Positions 8,703 through 19,274 of a stretch of DNA of 64,000 bases are shown here, one piece after another. A program made the translations under genes and the position numbers. Position 1 is the first letter of the stretch. Each line of letters opens with the position of its first letter. Where the stretch lies: NCBI RefSeq assembly GCF_022808715.1, contig NZ_JAKZKX010000008.1, positions 1-64,000 on the forward strand, read 5' to 3'. The DNA comes from Fundidesulfovibrio agrisoli. GTDB lineage: Bacteria > Desulfobacterota > Desulfovibrionia > Desulfovibrionales > Desulfovibrionaceae. The notes under the pieces were generated by a model. The model searched no databases and was not told where the DNA came from. It was given only the letters and a program-made list of their open reading frames with translations.

Positions 8703-9914
8703 ATGAAAGACATCCTCCTGGTACACATATTCGGCGCGGACAGGACGGGCATCGTCTCCAGCTTCTCCAACCTCCTGGCGGAGTACGGGGCGGACATCCT
8801 GGACGTGGGCCAGGCCGTCATCCACGACGACCTCTCCCTGGGCATGCTCATCCGCATCCCGGAGGACGCCCAGTCCGCCGCCGTGGTCAAGGATCTGCTC
8901 TACGCCGCCCACGAGATGGGCATCAGCTGCAAGTTCACCCCCGTGAGCGCGGAGGATTACAGCTCCTGGGTGGATTCCGCGGGCAAGCCGCGCTGGATCG
9001 TCTCCCTGCTGGGGCGCACCATCAGCGCGGAGCAGGTGGCGGCCGTGACCAGCGTGATCTCCCAGAACGGGCTGAACATCCAGTCCATCAACCGGCTCAC
9101 CGGCCGCCCAACCCTCACGGAGACTGACCCGCAGCGCCCGGCCTGCATCGAGTTCTCGGTGCGCGGCGAGCCCGTGGACGTTGCGGCCATGCGCAAGGCC
9201 TTCCTGGCCATCGCGGCCCGCCTGGGTGTGGACATCGCCCTGCAGGAGGACAACGCCTTCCGCCGCAACCGGCGCCTGGTGGCCTTCGACATGGATTCCA
9301 CGCTGATCCGCGTGGAGGTGATCGACGAGTTGGCCAAGGCCTGGGGCGTGGGCGAGCAGGTGGCGGCCATCACCGAGTCGGCCATGCGCGGCGAGTTGGA
9401 CTTCAAGCAGAGCCTGCGCAGGCGGCTCAGCCTGCTCAAGGGCATGCCCGCCACCATGCTGGAGTCCGTCGCGGCGGGGATTCCCCTCAACGACGGGGCC
9501 GAGAAGCTGGTGAAGAACCTCAAGCGCTTCGGCTACAAGACCGCGATCATCTCCGGCGGGTTCACCTATTTCGGCGAGCTGCTGCAATCGCGCCTTGGAA
9601 TCGACTACGTCCACGCCAACAAGCTGGAGATAGCGGACGGCCTGCTCACGGGCAACGTGGAGGGCGAAATCGTGGACGCCCAGCGCAAGGCGGCCTGCCT
9701 GCGCGAGATCGCGTCCAAGGAGAACATCTCCCTGCTGCAGACCATCGCCGTGGGCGACGGCGCCAACGACCTGCCCATGCTCAACCTGGCGGGCCTGGGC
9801 ATCGCCTTCAGGGCCAAGCCCGTGGTCAAGGAGGGGGCGGGGCACGCCATCAGCACCCTGGGGCTCGATGCGGTGCTCTATCTGCTCGGCTTCCGCGACA
9901 GGGATATGGCCTGA
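8703..9914 (+). CDS. serB: Phosphoserine phosphatase with N-terminal ACT domains
   Basis: Catalyses the last step of serine synthesis, O-phosphoserine to serine. Residues 1 to about 180 form a regulatory ACT region opening with the KDILLVHIFGADRTGIVSSF type of sequence. The HAD phosphatase follows with the nucleophile motif DMDSTLIRVEVIDE (from about residue 196), ISGGFTYF (motif II) and VGDGANDLPML (motif IV). At 403 residues it is the long, two-domain form. ATG 8703 follows an AAGGAA sequence. A strong terminator lies downstream, so it is probably monocistronic; serine feedback through ACT is likely from the family. Confidence 0.95.
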   Translation: MKDILLVHIFGADRTGIVSSFSNLLAEYGADILDVGQAVIHDDLSLGMLIRIPEDAQSAAVVKDLLYAAHEMGISCKFTPVSAEDYSSWVDSAGKPRWIVSLLGRTISAEQVAAVTSVISQNGLNIQSINRLTGRPTLTETDPQRPACIEFSVRGEPVDVAAMRKAFLAIAARLGVDIALQEDNAFRRNRRLVAFDMDSTLIRVEVIDELAKAWGVGEQVAAITESAMRGELDFKQSLRRRLSLLKGMPATMLESVAAGIPLNDGAEKLVKNLKRFGYKTAIISGGFTYFGELLQSRLGIDYVHANKLEIADGLLTGNVEGEIVDAQRKAACLREIASKENISLLQTIAVGDGANDLPMLNLAGLGIAFRAKPVVKEGAGHAISTLGLDAVLYLLGFRDRDMA

Positions 9915-9945
9915 GGCAAAAGAAGTCTGACTGTTCGTTCGCCGT

Positions 9946-9982
9946 GGGCCGGAGCTAGCTGGAAGCTCCGGCCCTATTGTTT
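9946..9982 (+). terminator. Terminator after serB
   Basis: GGGCCGGAGCT (9946-9956) pairs with AGCTCCGGCCC (9964-9974), followed by TATTGTTTT. Confidence 0.88.
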
Positions 9983-10255
9983 TGCCATGCCTGGTTTCCC
10001 TCTGTTGTTTTTTACATTTATGTCTTGCTAATTTTTTCACAAGATGGCATAGGGCCGTCACCAATTTGATTCGACTCTGGTCGTGCTAGTGTATCTGCGC
10101 GGCTTCGTCGAAAATAACGCATATGCTCCTATGCGTTTACTGTATATTACAACAACAACCCAGTTTTTTGTCTGCTCTCTGTCTGTGTGACTGCATTTCG
10201 AATTGATTGTTTGCAGAGTGGAAATTAGCATACACTTTACATTGTCGAGGTGTAT
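9975..10255. other. AT-rich promoter region upstream of the cytochrome gene
   Basis: The serB terminator ends here. The remainder is AT-rich compared with the chromosome and has no gene. A weak sigma-70-like pair (TTGATT, 17-nt spacer, TAGCAT) lies about 10202-10230, upstream of the GAGG ribosome site of the tetraheme cytochrome. The low GC could also mark a regulator-binding region. Confidence 0.35.
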
Positions 10256-10708
10256 ATGAATCGACTGGTTGTTGTTGTTTGGATCGTCTCTATATTCCTC
10301 GCGCCATCCTTCGCCTGTGCCCAGGCTGTCTATGTCGGCAGCAAGGCCTGTGGCGAATGTCATTCCGCCCAGTTCGATAGCTTCTCGAAGTATTCCAAGA
10401 AGGCCCATTCCTGGAATTCCATCGCCGTCATGATTCCCAAGCTCACGCAGGCCGAAATCGAAGGCTGTTATGAATGCCACACCACGGGCTACAAGAAGCC
10501 TGGCGGCTTCGTGAGCAAGGACAAGACCCCCGAACTTTCCGACGTGGGCTGCGAAACCTGCCACGGCCCCGGCTCCGCACATGCCGCCAGCAGCGACCCC
10601 AAGCTGATAAAACCCAAGCCTCGCCTTTCCGATTGCGTCGTCTGCCACAACTCGCAGCGCGTGTCGGACTTCAAGTTCAAGCCTCTCGTGGCGTCTGGGG
10701 CGCACTAG
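10256..10708 (+). CDS. Exported tetraheme cytochrome c
   Basis: 150-residue protein with a signal peptide (basic start, hydrophobic core, cut near SFACAQA). It has four CxxCH heme c sites: CGECH (Cys32), CYECH (Cys71), CETCH (Cys99) and CVVCH (Cys127). HTTGY and HGPGS after the second and third sites resemble the cytochrome c554 / multiheme fold (His ligands spaced from the motif). It is expected to shuttle electrons in the periplasm. ATG 10256 has GAGG 5 nt upstream. It lies 121 bp before a chemoreceptor that also carries a heme c motif, and the two probably share a transcript. The partner is inferred from position only. Confidence 0.9.
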   Translation: MNRLVVVVWIVSIFLAPSFACAQAVYVGSKACGECHSAQFDSFSKYSKKAHSWNSIAVMIPKLTQAEIEGCYECHTTGYKKPGGFVSKDKTPELSDVGCETCHGPGSAHAASSDPKLIKPKPRLSDCVVCHNSQRVSDFKFKPLVASGAH

Positions 10709-10829
10709 CTTTCCGGCCTCTCTGCGCGATGGATTTTCTCCATGCGCAGGGCGGTTCCGGGGCGCTTGTTCCACATCCAGCTCGTGGGCCGGCTCAGGCA
10801 TCTGGGCAATGATCCCATGTGGAGTCCGT

Positions 10830-12845
10830 ATGTTCCTCGCCAAATCGATTAACGCAAAGATCGCGATCCTCGTCGCTTCCATTTCCCTGGCCGTTTTCGG
10901 CGTCATCATCGTTTTCAACGCGGCCTCCCAGAAGAGCATGCTGCGACATTCCATCGAGTCCGCCTCCGAGGAGCTGGCCGATCTCGTCTACATGGATATC
11001 GCCAAGCCCATGGTAGTGGGCGACAACGCCTCCACAGCCGGGGAGTTCTCCGAAATACGGGAGAAATTCCCCCGGATAACGGCCTACATGACCAACTTCA
11101 AAGGCAACGTGACGTACGCCACCGACAATTCGGCGGTCCGCAAGGACATCGCCACCGTGCTCTCGGACTCGGCGCTGCTTACCGAGGTCAAGCGCGCCCT
11201 CGCGGCCCCGGTCAAAACCTCCATCATGGCGGAGGAGGGCGGCAAGCGCAGCAGCGCGCGGATCATCAGCATCCCCAACGCCGAACGCTGCCACCACTGC
11301 CATGGCTCGAGCCAGCCCATCCTGGGCCAGATCGTGCTGCTCAACGACGTCTCCGCCGAGTGGCGGGAAGCCGACTCCCACATCATGACCACCGCCCTGG
11401 TGGGCCTGGGCGGCCTGGTGCTGCTGGTGGGCACGTGCATATACGCCATCAGGCGGCTGCTGGTCTCCAAGGTGACCTCCATCGCGCACGGCTGTTCGCG
11501 CGTGGTGGATGGCGACTTCTCCGTGAACTTCGCGGTCACCGGGCAGGACGAACTGGCCACCCTGGCCCAGAGCCTGGGCATGATGGTGGCGGACCTCAAG
11601 AACAAGCTCGGCTTCTCGGGCGGCGTGCTCAAAGCCATCCCGACCCCGTGCGTGCTGGTGGGGCCTGACCACAAGGTTCTGTGGCTCAACACCCTGATCT
11701 GCGACCTGCTGGAAAAGGACGGCACCCCCGAGACCTACATCGGCCAGCGGCCCGGCGTCTTCTTCTGGAACGACGAGACCCGCTTCACCATAGCCGACCA
11801 GGCCATCGAGGAGCGCCGGGAGTTCCGTGGCAAGCGCGAGCGGGTCTGCCCGTCCGGCAAGGTGGTCCACGCCAACGTGGTGACCACCCCGTTCTTCGAC
11901 ATGGATGGCGAGATCCTCGGCTCCATCATGTTCTGGGAGGACATCACGGAGCTGCACGTGCAGCAGGAGCGCATCAAGCAGCAGCACGAGACCCTGGCCC
12001 ACGCCGCCCAGCGCGCCGACCAGATCGCCATGGGTCTGGCCTCGTCCGCGCGGCTGCTCTCCGAACAGATCGAGGAGGCCAGCGCCGGTTCCGGCATGCA
12101 GCGCGAGCGCATCCAGGAGACGGCCACCGCCGTGGAGGAGATGAACGCCTCCATCCTGGAGGTGGCGCGCAATTCCGGCGACGCCTCGGGCAGCGCGGAC
12201 AGCGCCCGGCAGAAGGCCGAACAGGGCCAGGCCATCGCCAGAAGCTCCATCGAGTCGATCATGGGGGTTCGGGAGCAGGCCGAAGCCATCAGGCACAGCC
12301 TGCATGCCCTGGGGGATCAGGTGGCCAGCGTGGGCAGCGTGATGAACATCATCAACGACATCGCCGACCAGACCAATTTGCTGGCCTTGAATGCCGCCAT
12401 CGAGGCGGCCCGCGCGGGGGACGCCGGGCGCGGCTTCGCCGTGGTGGCGGACGAGGTGCGCAAGCTGGCGGAAAAGACCATGCACGCCACCGGCGAGGTC
12501 AACGCCGCCATCGTGGGCATCCAGAACGCCACCAGAGCGAACATCGACATGATGGAGGCGGCAGGCCGCGAGATCGAAACCGGGGCGGACATGGTGAACA
12601 AGGCGGGCGATGCCCTGGCGAGCATCGTGGCCGTTTCCGTGAGCACCGCCGACATGATCCGCTCCATCGCCACGGCTGCGGAGCAGCAATCGTCCGCATC
12701 GGAGGAGATCACCCGCTCCGTGGACGACGTGAACCGCATCGCCGACGAAAACAGCTCCATCATGCGGGAGTTGGCCAGGGCCACGGAGGACGTGGCGGAA
12801 CTGGCCAGATCCATCGAATCCGTGATCCGCGAGATGCAGGGCTGA
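10830..12845 (+). CDS. Methyl-accepting chemotaxis protein with periplasmic heme c motif (DcrA-like)
   Basis: 671 residues. TM1 is at about 14-34, then a periplasmic sensor, TM2 at about 184-204, HAMP, a PAS domain (about 270-385) and the cytoplasmic signalling hairpin. The hairpin tip reads [20 protein letters not shown]. The periplasmic part holds ERCHHCHGS, a CxxCH site (Cys154, Cys157, His158), so a covalent heme c is expected. This is the arrangement of Desulfovibrio DcrA, an oxygen/redox chemoreceptor. The PAS may bind a second cofactor. It would signal through CheA to the flagella. The start ATG 10830 follows GGAG. The tetraheme cytochrome upstream could pass redox state to it (inference). 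A strong terminator follows. Confidence 0.92.
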   Translation: MFLAKSINAKIAILVASISLAVFGVIIVFNAASQKSMLRHSIESASEELADLVYMDIAKPMVVGDNASTAGEFSEIREKFPRITAYMTNFKGNVTYATDNSAVRKDIATVLSDSALLTEVKRALAAPVKTSIMAEEGGKRSSARIISIPNAERCHHCHGSSQPILGQIVLLNDVSAEWREADSHIMTTALVGLGGLVLLVGTCIYAIRRLLVSKVTSIAHGCSRVVDGDFSVNFAVTGQDELATLAQSLGMMVADLKNKLGFSGGVLKAIPTPCVLVGPDHKVLWLNTLICDLLEKDGTPETYIGQRPGVFFWNDETRFTIADQAIEERREFRGKRERVCPSGKVVHANVVTTPFFDMDGEILGSIMFWEDITELHVQQERIKQQHETLAHAAQRADQIAMGLASSARLLSEQIEEASAGSGMQRERIQETATAVEEMNASILEVARNSGDASGSADSARQKAEQGQAIARSSIESIMGVREQAEAIRHSLHALGDQVASVGSVMNIINDIADQTNLLALNAAIEAARAGDAGRGFAVVADEVRKLAEKTMHATGEVNAAIVGIQNATRANIDMMEAAGREIETGADMVNKAGDALASIVAVSVSTADMIRSIATAAEQQSSASEEITRSVDDVNRIADENSSIMRELARATEDVAELARSIESVIREMQG

Positions 12846-12886
12846 CCCGGCCCCCGGGCCATCCAGCGGCGAACCGCGTTCAAGGG

Positions 12887-12923
12887 GCCGCCCGCCAGCT
12901 TGGGCGGGCGGCTCTTGCGTTTT
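12887..12923 (+). terminator. Terminator after the heme chemoreceptor
   Basis: GCCGCCCGCC (12887-12896) pairs with GGCGGGCGGC (12903-12912), followed by TCTTGCGTTTT. Confidence 0.85.
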
Positions 12924-13095
12924 GAGACGCAAAACCAGCCCTGGATGGCATGCTTGCTCCCCTTTGGGCGTTCGCGGGGGCGTGCCCGCCACCGTGCCCT
13001 AATCGAGAGGGGGGGCGTCTCACTCCGTTCCAAATTGGTAAGGGGTTGCCGGACGGATGATGGCCGAGCTGCTGCCCGGAGGGCTTCGGCGGAGG

Positions 13096-13359
13096 TTAGA
13101 GCAGCTCCTTCAAGGCCTCCCGGACGCGCATTTCGAGCCTGTCATAGTAATGGGCGCCGTACAGCGCCTCGTCGCGGCAGGCGGCCTCATCGCTCAGTCT
13201 GCTCGAAAGCAGGCCGTAGACCTCCCAGATGTCACGGGCCATGGACAGGAACACCTCCGGAGAACGGACCGCCGGATGCTCCTGCTGGCCCAGCAATTCG
13301 AGCAACTGGGCGACAGGCGCGAGTTTGCTCAGATACGATATGTCCCTGTACGTGATCAT
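13096..13359 (-). CDS. Small hypothetical protein
   Basis: 87 residues from ATG 13357-13359, with AAGG 6 nt upstream. The predicted protein is helical and acidic (MITYRDISYLSKLAPVAQLL, then LGQQEHPAVRSPEVFLSMAR) with no signal peptide, cysteine cluster or known domain. AT-rich promoter-like sequence (13395-13460) precedes it. It lies between two chemoreceptor genes, but that is not evidence of a chemotaxis role. I do not recognise it; codon usage looks like the surrounding chromosome. Confidence 0.55.
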   Translation of the reverse strand: MITYRDISYLSKLAPVAQLLELLGQQEHPAVRSPEVFLSMARDIWEVYGLLSSRLSDEAACRDEALYGAHYYDRLEMRVREALKELL

Positions 13360-13482
13360 GTCCAACCTTGCCGTATGCGCATTGCTCAGGCCGCAATGCC
13401 CTATGCGGCGGTAGTAATATTAAATACTATATTCGTCAAGGGTATAAATATAACATTGCATGTCGTGGCCGGGTGAAATGGA

Positions 13483-13506
13483 AAAGGCCCGGTTGCCCGG
13501 GCCTTT
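13483..13506 (-). terminator. Terminator of the second chemoreceptor
   Basis: AAAGGCCCGG (13483-13492) pairs with CCGGGCCTTT (13497-13506) around a 4-nt loop. On the minus strand it is followed by TCCATTTC after the closing T run. It sits 28 bp beyond the stop of the minus-strand chemoreceptor. Confidence 0.8.
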
Positions 13507-13533
13507 GCTGTGCATCGGCGCGATTGTGGAAGC

Positions 13534-15588
13534 CTACATCCCCAGGGCCGCCGTGGCGCCGCCCCCGCGCATGCCCGCGATGACCCGCTGCAACTTGCCG
13601 GCCTGGTTGGCCAGGTCGGCCACGGCGTCGGCCGAGTGAGCCATGGTCTGGGCGGTCTCCTCGGAGATGCGGTTGATGTCCGCCACGGAGGAGTTGATCT
13701 CGCCGCTGGCGGCGGACTGCTGCTCGGCGGCCGTGGCGATGTTGTGGACTTCGAGCGACGTGGTGTCGGCCAGGTTCACGATCTCCTCGAGGGACTCGCC
13801 CGATGTCTCCGCCAGCCTGGTCACCTTGTCGATGAACTGGGCGGTTGCGTCCACGTTGGCCATGTTCTCCTTGGCTTCGTTCTGGATGCCCGAAATGGAG
13901 GACTCCACCTCGTGGGTGGCGGCCATGGTCTTCTCGGCCAGTTTGCGCACTTCGTCGGCCACAACGGCGAAGCCGCGCCCGGCGTCTCCCGCGCGGGCCG
14001 CCTCGATGGCGGCGTTCAGCGCCAGCAGGTTGGTCTGGTCCGCTATGTCGGTGATCACGTTCAGGATGCGCCCGATGCTCAGGGCGCGATCCTCCAGCGA
14101 GGCCATGCGGTCCTTGAGGGAAAGGGCCTGCGAGCGAACCTGCTCCATGGAGGCGATGACCTCCTTGACCACGCTCATACCCTCCTGGGCCTTGGTCCTG
14201 GCCGAGTCGGAGCGTTGGGCCGCGGCCTGGGCGTTGCGGGCCACCTCGGTGACGGTGGCGTTCATCTCCTCCATGGCGGTGGCCGTCTCCGCGGCGCGGC
14301 CTCGCTGCATGTCCGCTCCGCGGGAGGCCTGCTCCACCTGGGCGGAGAGCTCCTCGCTGGCGGAGGAGACGGCCTCGGCCACCAACTCCGCGTCGGAGGC
14401 GGTCTTGAGGAGCTGCTCCTGCTGGCTGGCGATCAGTTCTTCCTGCTCTTTGATGGCGGTGAGATCCATCCATACGGAGATGGTGCCCAGGATGTTGCCC
14501 TGTTCGTCGGAGAAGGGCGCCGAGGAGATGCGGGCGTGCCGCTTGGAACCCTTGTGGGTGGTGAAATCCATTTCCGTGGTCAGGGTGCGGCCTTCGCGCA
14601 GGGCTTTCGTGGAGAGCGTCTCGCGCTTGGAGTCGCCCCAGATGAAGCCGCCGGACGTCTGCCCGGTGTAATCCTCGGGCTTGCCCCCGCGTTCGATCAG
14701 GTCCACCATGAGCTGGTTGGTGAAGAGGGTGGTGTCTTCCTTGGAGAAAACGGAGCAGGGCACGGTGAAGCCCTTGAGCACGCCGGTGGCGAAGGACATC
14801 TCCTCCTTGATCTTGCAGAGCATGTCCAGAATGGACTTCTGGAGCTTGCCGAGCTCGTCCTCGCTGTCCACCTCCACGCAGGCGGCGAGGTTGCCCGCGG
14901 CGACGCTCTCGGCGAGGTGCTGGGTGGCCCTCAGCCGCCGAGTGATGCGCCGGGGCAGCAGCAGGGCCGCGCCCAGGCCCAGGATGACGACCGCGATGGA
15001 GAGGACGAGCACCTTGAACTCGCCCTTTTCGGCGTCCGACACCACCTTGGAGCTATTCTGCAGCCCGTGGGTCTGGGTAAGCTCAGTGAGCTTGTCCAGG
15101 CTGTCCATAGCCTCGTTAAAGCGCTTGGAGGAGTCGCCGGACATCAGCACTGAGGCCTCCTCCCGCTTGCCGGAGGTGGCGAGCTGCACCACCTTCTCGC
15201 TCACGGGCAGGAATTCCTTCCACTTGGCGGAGAACTGGCGCAGCAGATCAGTGCAGTCCTTGGTGAGGGCCAGCTTGACAAGCTTGGCCTCGGCGGCTTC
15301 CAGGGTCTGCTTGGCCTTGGCGATCCTGCCCATTGCCTTGGAGCGCTCAGCCTCGGTGTCGGATAGAATGTAGCGGAACTCGGCGCGCCTGAAGTCGTTG
15401 GCGGCTCTGCTCATGTCGGCGCTGACCGCCATTGCCGGGGACCACACGGCCGCCACTTCGGCGGAATCGTTGCTGATTCCGGAAAGAACGTAATGGTTGC
15501 TGACGACGATGACGAGCGTGAGGGCCACCAGACTGAGAAAGCCCGATACGAGTTTGATGAAAATGCTCACGTCGCGGAATAGATTCAT
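13534..15588 (-). CDS. Methyl-accepting chemotaxis protein (4HB sensor, HAMP, PAS)
   Basis: 684 residues starting at ATG 15586-15588, after a G7 run serving as ribosome site. TM1 is at about 12-32. A four-helix-bundle type periplasmic sensor (about 35-190) has no heme motif. TM2 (about 194-212) is followed by HAMP, a PAS region (about 270-385) and a complete signalling domain with [20 protein letters not shown]. The cytoplasmic half is closely similar in design to the heme chemoreceptor 0.7 kb away, so they are likely paralogues with different sensors. The ligand is unknown. No CheR-tethering pentapeptide is seen at the C-terminus (ends [10 protein letters not shown]). Confidence 0.92.
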   Translation of the reverse strand: MNLFRDVSIFIKLVSGFLSLVALTLVIVVSNHYVLSGISNDSAEVAAVWSPAMAVSADMSRAANDFRRAEFRYILSDTEAERSKAMGRIAKAKQTLEAAEAKLVKLALTKDCTDLLRQFSAKWKEFLPVSEKVVQLATSGKREEASVLMSGDSSKRFNEAMDSLDKLTELTQTHGLQNSSKVVSDAEKGEFKVLVLSIAVVILGLGAALLLPRRITRRLRATQHLAESVAAGNLAACVEVDSEDELGKLQKSILDMLCKIKEEMSFATGVLKGFTVPCSVFSKEDTTLFTNQLMVDLIERGGKPEDYTGQTSGGFIWGDSKRETLSTKALREGRTLTTEMDFTTHKGSKRHARISSAPFSDEQGNILGTISVWMDLTAIKEQEELIASQQEQLLKTASDAELVAEAVSSASEELSAQVEQASRGADMQRGRAAETATAMEEMNATVTEVARNAQAAAQRSDSARTKAQEGMSVVKEVIASMEQVRSQALSLKDRMASLEDRALSIGRILNVITDIADQTNLLALNAAIEAARAGDAGRGFAVVADEVRKLAEKTMAATHEVESSISGIQNEAKENMANVDATAQFIDKVTRLAETSGESLEEIVNLADTTSLEVHNIATAAEQQSAASGEINSSVADINRISEETAQTMAHSADAVADLANQAGKLQRVIAGMRGGGATAALGM

Positions 15589-15896
15589 AGCCCCCCCATT
15601 CTCATAGCCCAATAGATTAGAAGCAGCCCCCCCAGGCCGTGTGCTTCTCCTATCCATGGGAGTTGACGAAAACAAGTGAAATAATTCACTGGCAATGCGC
15701 CATATATCTGATTTTCTTAAATAGGTGAAGCACAACTGGTGCGAGGCTGTTTTCGCTGTGCAGAAGAAGATCACTCAGGATGAACACAACGTTACACGGA
15801 TGTGTCAAATACAGCCTAGAATGCATCCAGGCCGCTTGGCGATACTGTGCCGGTGGACAGTGCGTATCGTTGTGGGATTGTGTACCGGGTAATGAA
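15589..15896. other. Intergenic region upstream of the chemoreceptor
   Basis: No gene seen. Two runs of C (CCCCCCC at about 15591 and 15643) flank an AT-rich section. On the minus strand this region must contain the chemoreceptor promoter. I found no sigma-28 consensus (TAAA and GCCGATAA). Confidence 0.35.
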
Positions 15897-15924
15897 AAAC
15901 CGGCCGGATTACTCCGGCCGGTTT
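15897..15924 (-). terminator. Terminator of the SNF2 helicase gene
   Basis: AAACCGGCCGGA (15897-15908) and TCCGGCCGGTTT (15913-15924) form a 12-bp stem with a 4-nt loop. It lies 55 bp beyond the helicase stop; on the minus strand the stem ends in a T run. Confidence 0.85.
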
Positions 15925-15978
15925 CCAGTTCGAAATTGAACCCGGCGAGTCTGTTTTCAAGACAATGCGCTCGGCGGG

Positions 15979-18900
15979 CTACACCTCGAAGAGCATCTCC
16001 AGGTCGTTGCGGGTCAGGCTCTTCCAGGCGTCCTGCCCGGGGATGATGGCCTCGGCCACGCCTTTCTTCATCTCCTGAAGCTTCAATATCTTCTCTTCCA
16101 CCGTATTGGAGCAGATGAGCTTGTAGGCGAACACCTGCCGCTTCTGGCCGATGCGGTGGGTCCGGTCGGTGGCCTGATTCTCCACGGCGGGGTTCCACCA
16201 GGGGTCGTAGTGGATCACGTAGTCCGCGCTGGTCAGGTTCAGGCCGGTGCCGCCCGCCTTCAGGGAGATCAGGAAGATGGGGATTTCCGGCGTGTTGTTG
16301 AAGCGGTCCACCTGCTCGAAGCGGTCCTTGCTGGAGCCGTCCAGGTAGGCGAAGGGGGTCTGGTTGATCTGCAGCCAACTGCGGATGATGTGCAGCATCT
16401 GCACGAACTGTGAGAACACCAGCACCTTGTGGCCTTCCTCCACGATGTCGGTGACGAGGTCCTTGAAGGTGTCGAACTTGCCGGAGGGCAGGTTGGTGTT
16501 CACGCCGGGCATGTCCAGCTTGAGGAGCCTGGGGTGGCAGCAGATCTGGCGCAGCTTGAGCAGGGCGTCCAGGATCGACATCTGGGACTTGGCCATGCCC
16601 TTTTCGTCCACGTCCTTGAGCACCTGGTCGCGCAGCTTCTTGGCCAGGGCGGAGTAGAGCTCGGCCTGCTCCTCGATGAGGGCGCAGTACTGGACGTTCT
16701 CCACCTTGGGCGGCAGGTCCTTGGCCACCTCGGACTTGGTCCTGCGCAGGATGAAGGGCTTCACGCGCCCGCGCAGGTAGTCCAGGGTTTCCTCGTCGCC
16801 ATCCTTGATGGGCTTGACGATGCCGCGCTGGAAGGAGTTCTGGCTGCCCAGGAAGCCCGGCATCAGGAATTCGAAGAGGCTCCAGAGCTCGAAGAGGTTG
16901 TTCTCAATGGGCGTGCCCGAGAGGCACAGGCGCATCTTGCCGTTGAGGCGTCGCACCGAACGTGCGGTGATGGTGTTGGGATTCTTGATGTTCTGGGCTT
17001 CGTCCAGAATGATGGCGTTGAACTCGAAGTTGAGCAGCTCGTCCAGGTCGCGGCGGAGCAGGGCGTAGGTGGTTATCACCAGGTCCGACTCGGCGATCTT
17101 CTTGAACATGCCCTCGCGCTTGGCCCCGTACACGATGAGCCGCTTGAGCTGCGGCACGAACTTCTCCGCCTCGCGGTCCCAGTTGGGGAGCACCGAGGTG
17201 GGCACCACGATGAGGTTGGGAGCCTGGTGCCCGCGGGTGGCCATGTGCAGGACGAAGGTGAGAGTCTGCACGGTCTTGCCCAGGCCCATCTCGTCCGCCA
17301 GGATGCCGCCGAACCCGTAGTCCCGCAGGAAGTTGAGGTAGGAGAGGCCCTGGACCTGGTAGGGGCGCAGCTGGGCGTTGAGGCCCTTGGGCACGGTAAC
17401 CGGCGTGATCTCCTGGAAGCTGTGGATCTTCTCGCGCAGGGAGTTCCAGAAGGAGTCCGTGTGGGCTTCGGGCAGATCCTCCAAGATCTTGTCCAGCACC
17501 GGGGCCTCGAACTGCTTGAAGCGCGTCTGGGGCGGCTTGTCCGGGTCGTAGCCCAGGGCCCTCAGCTTGTGGCCGATGCGCTTGAGCCAGCTTTCGGGCA
17601 GGCTGGTGTAGGAGCCGTCCTTGAGCTGGACGTAGCGCTTGCCCTGGGTCCAGGCCTTCCAGATCTTGTCGATGGGCACGCGCTGGTCGTCGTATTGGAC
17701 GGCCAGCTCCAGGTCGAACCACTTCTCCTTCTCGTCGGACTCCACCTCGGCCACGATGACCGGCTGGGAGAGGCGCACCTTGTAGCGGGTCAGGTTCTTC
17801 TCGCCGAAGACGCGGTATTTTTCGATGAGCTTGGGGTAGGCGTCCAGCAGGAAGACGATGGCCTCTTCGGGCTCCAGGAACCAGTTGGCGTTGTTGCGCG
17901 GCTGGAAGTTCATCTCCTGCAGTTGCGAGATCAGGGCCGCCTCGGCGTCCTGGTCGCGGGCCATGAGGTAGCTCTTGCCCTCGAAGGTGTAGGAGCCGGT
18001 CTGCAGTTCGGGGTTTGGGCCTTCCTGGTAGATTTCGCCGTGCTCGGTCTCGTAGATGTTCTGCACCTGCATGGTGAGCAGGCTGCCTTCCTCGTCCAGG
18101 AACAGCTTGGGGCTGTAGTTGGCGGGCAGGAAGCTGGGCTGCATGCGCTCCAGGAATTCCTTCTGGCCGTGCAGGTCGGAGGCGGGGAACTTGGTCCAGA
18201 CCCGGTCGAGGAATTCGGAGACGTCCGCGTTGGGGATGACGGGCTGGTTCTCAACCATGTCGCGGATGAACTGCGGGGGCAGGCCGGTCTGCACCGGGTA
18301 GAACCCCTTGTTCCAGCAGACCCACAGGGGCAGCTGCCCGTAGAAGAGCGCCTCCTGGCCCTGGATGGCGAAGGGCGCCTTGCCTGGGCGCGCCAGGTAG
18401 ATGTCGAAGTGCAGGCCCTGCTCCTCGTCGAGGATGGGCCGCAGTTGCAGGCGCATGGTGGAGGACTCGATGCGCACGGGCTGGTCCGTGTCCTGCCAAT
18501 AAAGATAGTATTCCTTGCCCACGGCCCACAGGAACCAGGAGATCAGGCCGGGGGGGATGTCCACCCGGTGGCCCCGGTAGTCGAGGTAGTGGCCGATCTG
18601 CTCCGCCACCAGGGGCAGGCTGGGGGCTGTTTCGCACCAATCCGGGTTCTGGATGATCTGTTCCAGGGTGATCTCGGTGTGCACCTGGGACAGGCCGGAC
18701 TTGTTCTGGCGGCCCCGGAAGAACGCCACCTGCAGGCGGCCCAGCTCGGGGTAGAAGCGGTATATGATGTAGTGCTTGCCCGGTTCGGGCTCGAAGGCCG
18801 TCGCGAAGAAGCCGCGGAAGCTCTGCCGCCATTCGGTCTTGGGCTTGGCGTCGCCCGCGGCGACCTGTTGTTTGCTGCTTTCGAGGGACTTTATGTATTT

Positions 18901-19200
18901 GAGCGCAGTGGCGCCCACGTGGCGGCAGACGCCCGAGAAGGAGTCGGGACAATTGCAGAAGAATGTGACAGTCTCGTCTTCGAGGTTGAGGCCGAGTTCG
19001 GAAGTGTAGACTTGGAAGTCTTCCCCCTGGACTTGTCCCTCCACATCCCAGTATTGCTCTCTTTTCTTGACGTCGATTTTTTGGACGCCGTCCTGCGCGA
19101 CGATTGAATGCGAACCGTCGATGATATATTCGGGAATCGTCTCCCGGACAAACTCCTGGAGGAGCCGCTTGGCTTTGCTCTCCTCGCTGGTAAGGGCCAT
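15979..19200 (-). CDS. SWIM zinc-finger SNF2/RapA-type helicase
   Basis: 1073-residue superfamily 2 ATPase. An N-terminal SWIM zinc finger is visible (Cys82, Cys84, Cys92, His94 in CNCPDSFSGVCRHVGA). A long middle region of bacterial SNF2-associated type follows. The SNF2 motor has DEMGLGKT (motif I, about 637), DEAQ (motif II, about 731), LSGTPIENN (motif III) and the C-terminal part ending in DRTHRIGQKRQVFAY (motif VI, arginine finger). Such proteins remodel protein-DNA or RNA-polymerase complexes; the exact role of bacterial SWIM-SNF2 proteins is not settled. No phage-defence partners are adjacent. It is divergent from the solute-binding protein gene 75 bp away. Confidence 0.92.
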   Translation of the reverse strand: MALTSEESKAKRLLQEFVRETIPEYIIDGSHSIVAQDGVQKIDVKKREQYWDVEGQVQGEDFQVYTSELGLNLEDETVTFFCNCPDSFSGVCRHVGATALKYIKSLESSKQQVAAGDAKPKTEWRQSFRGFFATAFEPEPGKHYIIYRFYPELGRLQVAFFRGRQNKSGLSQVHTEITLEQIIQNPDWCETAPSLPLVAEQIGHYLDYRGHRVDIPPGLISWFLWAVGKEYYLYWQDTDQPVRIESSTMRLQLRPILDEEQGLHFDIYLARPGKAPFAIQGQEALFYGQLPLWVCWNKGFYPVQTGLPPQFIRDMVENQPVIPNADVSEFLDRVWTKFPASDLHGQKEFLERMQPSFLPANYSPKLFLDEEGSLLTMQVQNIYETEHGEIYQEGPNPELQTGSYTFEGKSYLMARDQDAEAALISQLQEMNFQPRNNANWFLEPEEAIVFLLDAYPKLIEKYRVFGEKNLTRYKVRLSQPVIVAEVESDEKEKWFDLELAVQYDDQRVPIDKIWKAWTQGKRYVQLKDGSYTSLPESWLKRIGHKLRALGYDPDKPPQTRFKQFEAPVLDKILEDLPEAHTDSFWNSLREKIHSFQEITPVTVPKGLNAQLRPYQVQGLSYLNFLRDYGFGGILADEMGLGKTVQTLTFVLHMATRGHQAPNLIVVPTSVLPNWDREAEKFVPQLKRLIVYGAKREGMFKKIAESDLVITTYALLRRDLDELLNFEFNAIILDEAQNIKNPNTITARSVRRLNGKMRLCLSGTPIENNLFELWSLFEFLMPGFLGSQNSFQRGIVKPIKDGDEETLDYLRGRVKPFILRRTKSEVAKDLPPKVENVQYCALIEEQAELYSALAKKLRDQVLKDVDEKGMAKSQMSILDALLKLRQICCHPRLLKLDMPGVNTNLPSGKFDTFKDLVTDIVEEGHKVLVFSQFVQMLHIIRSWLQINQTPFAYLDGSSKDRFEQVDRFNNTPEIPIFLISLKAGGTGLNLTSADYVIHYDPWWNPAVENQATDRTHRIGQKRQVFAYKLICSNTVEEKILKLQEMKKGVAEAIIPGQDAWKSLTRNDLEMLFEV

Positions 19201-19274
19201 GTCGCGCGTTACTCCGTTTCAGACCATTGCGTGATTGATCTCAACCCAAGTGCCATTGCCTAACACGATACTCT

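Noticed and set aside
10058-10954. 298-codon minus-strand frame opposite the tetraheme cytochrome
   Set aside because: It is antisense to a clear four-heme protein with signal peptide and ribosome site and has no family features.
15979-19200. SNF2 helicase considered as part of a phage-defence system
   Set aside because: No nuclease, methyltransferase or other defence partner is adjacent; SWIM-SNF2 proteins of this type also occur as single housekeeping genes.
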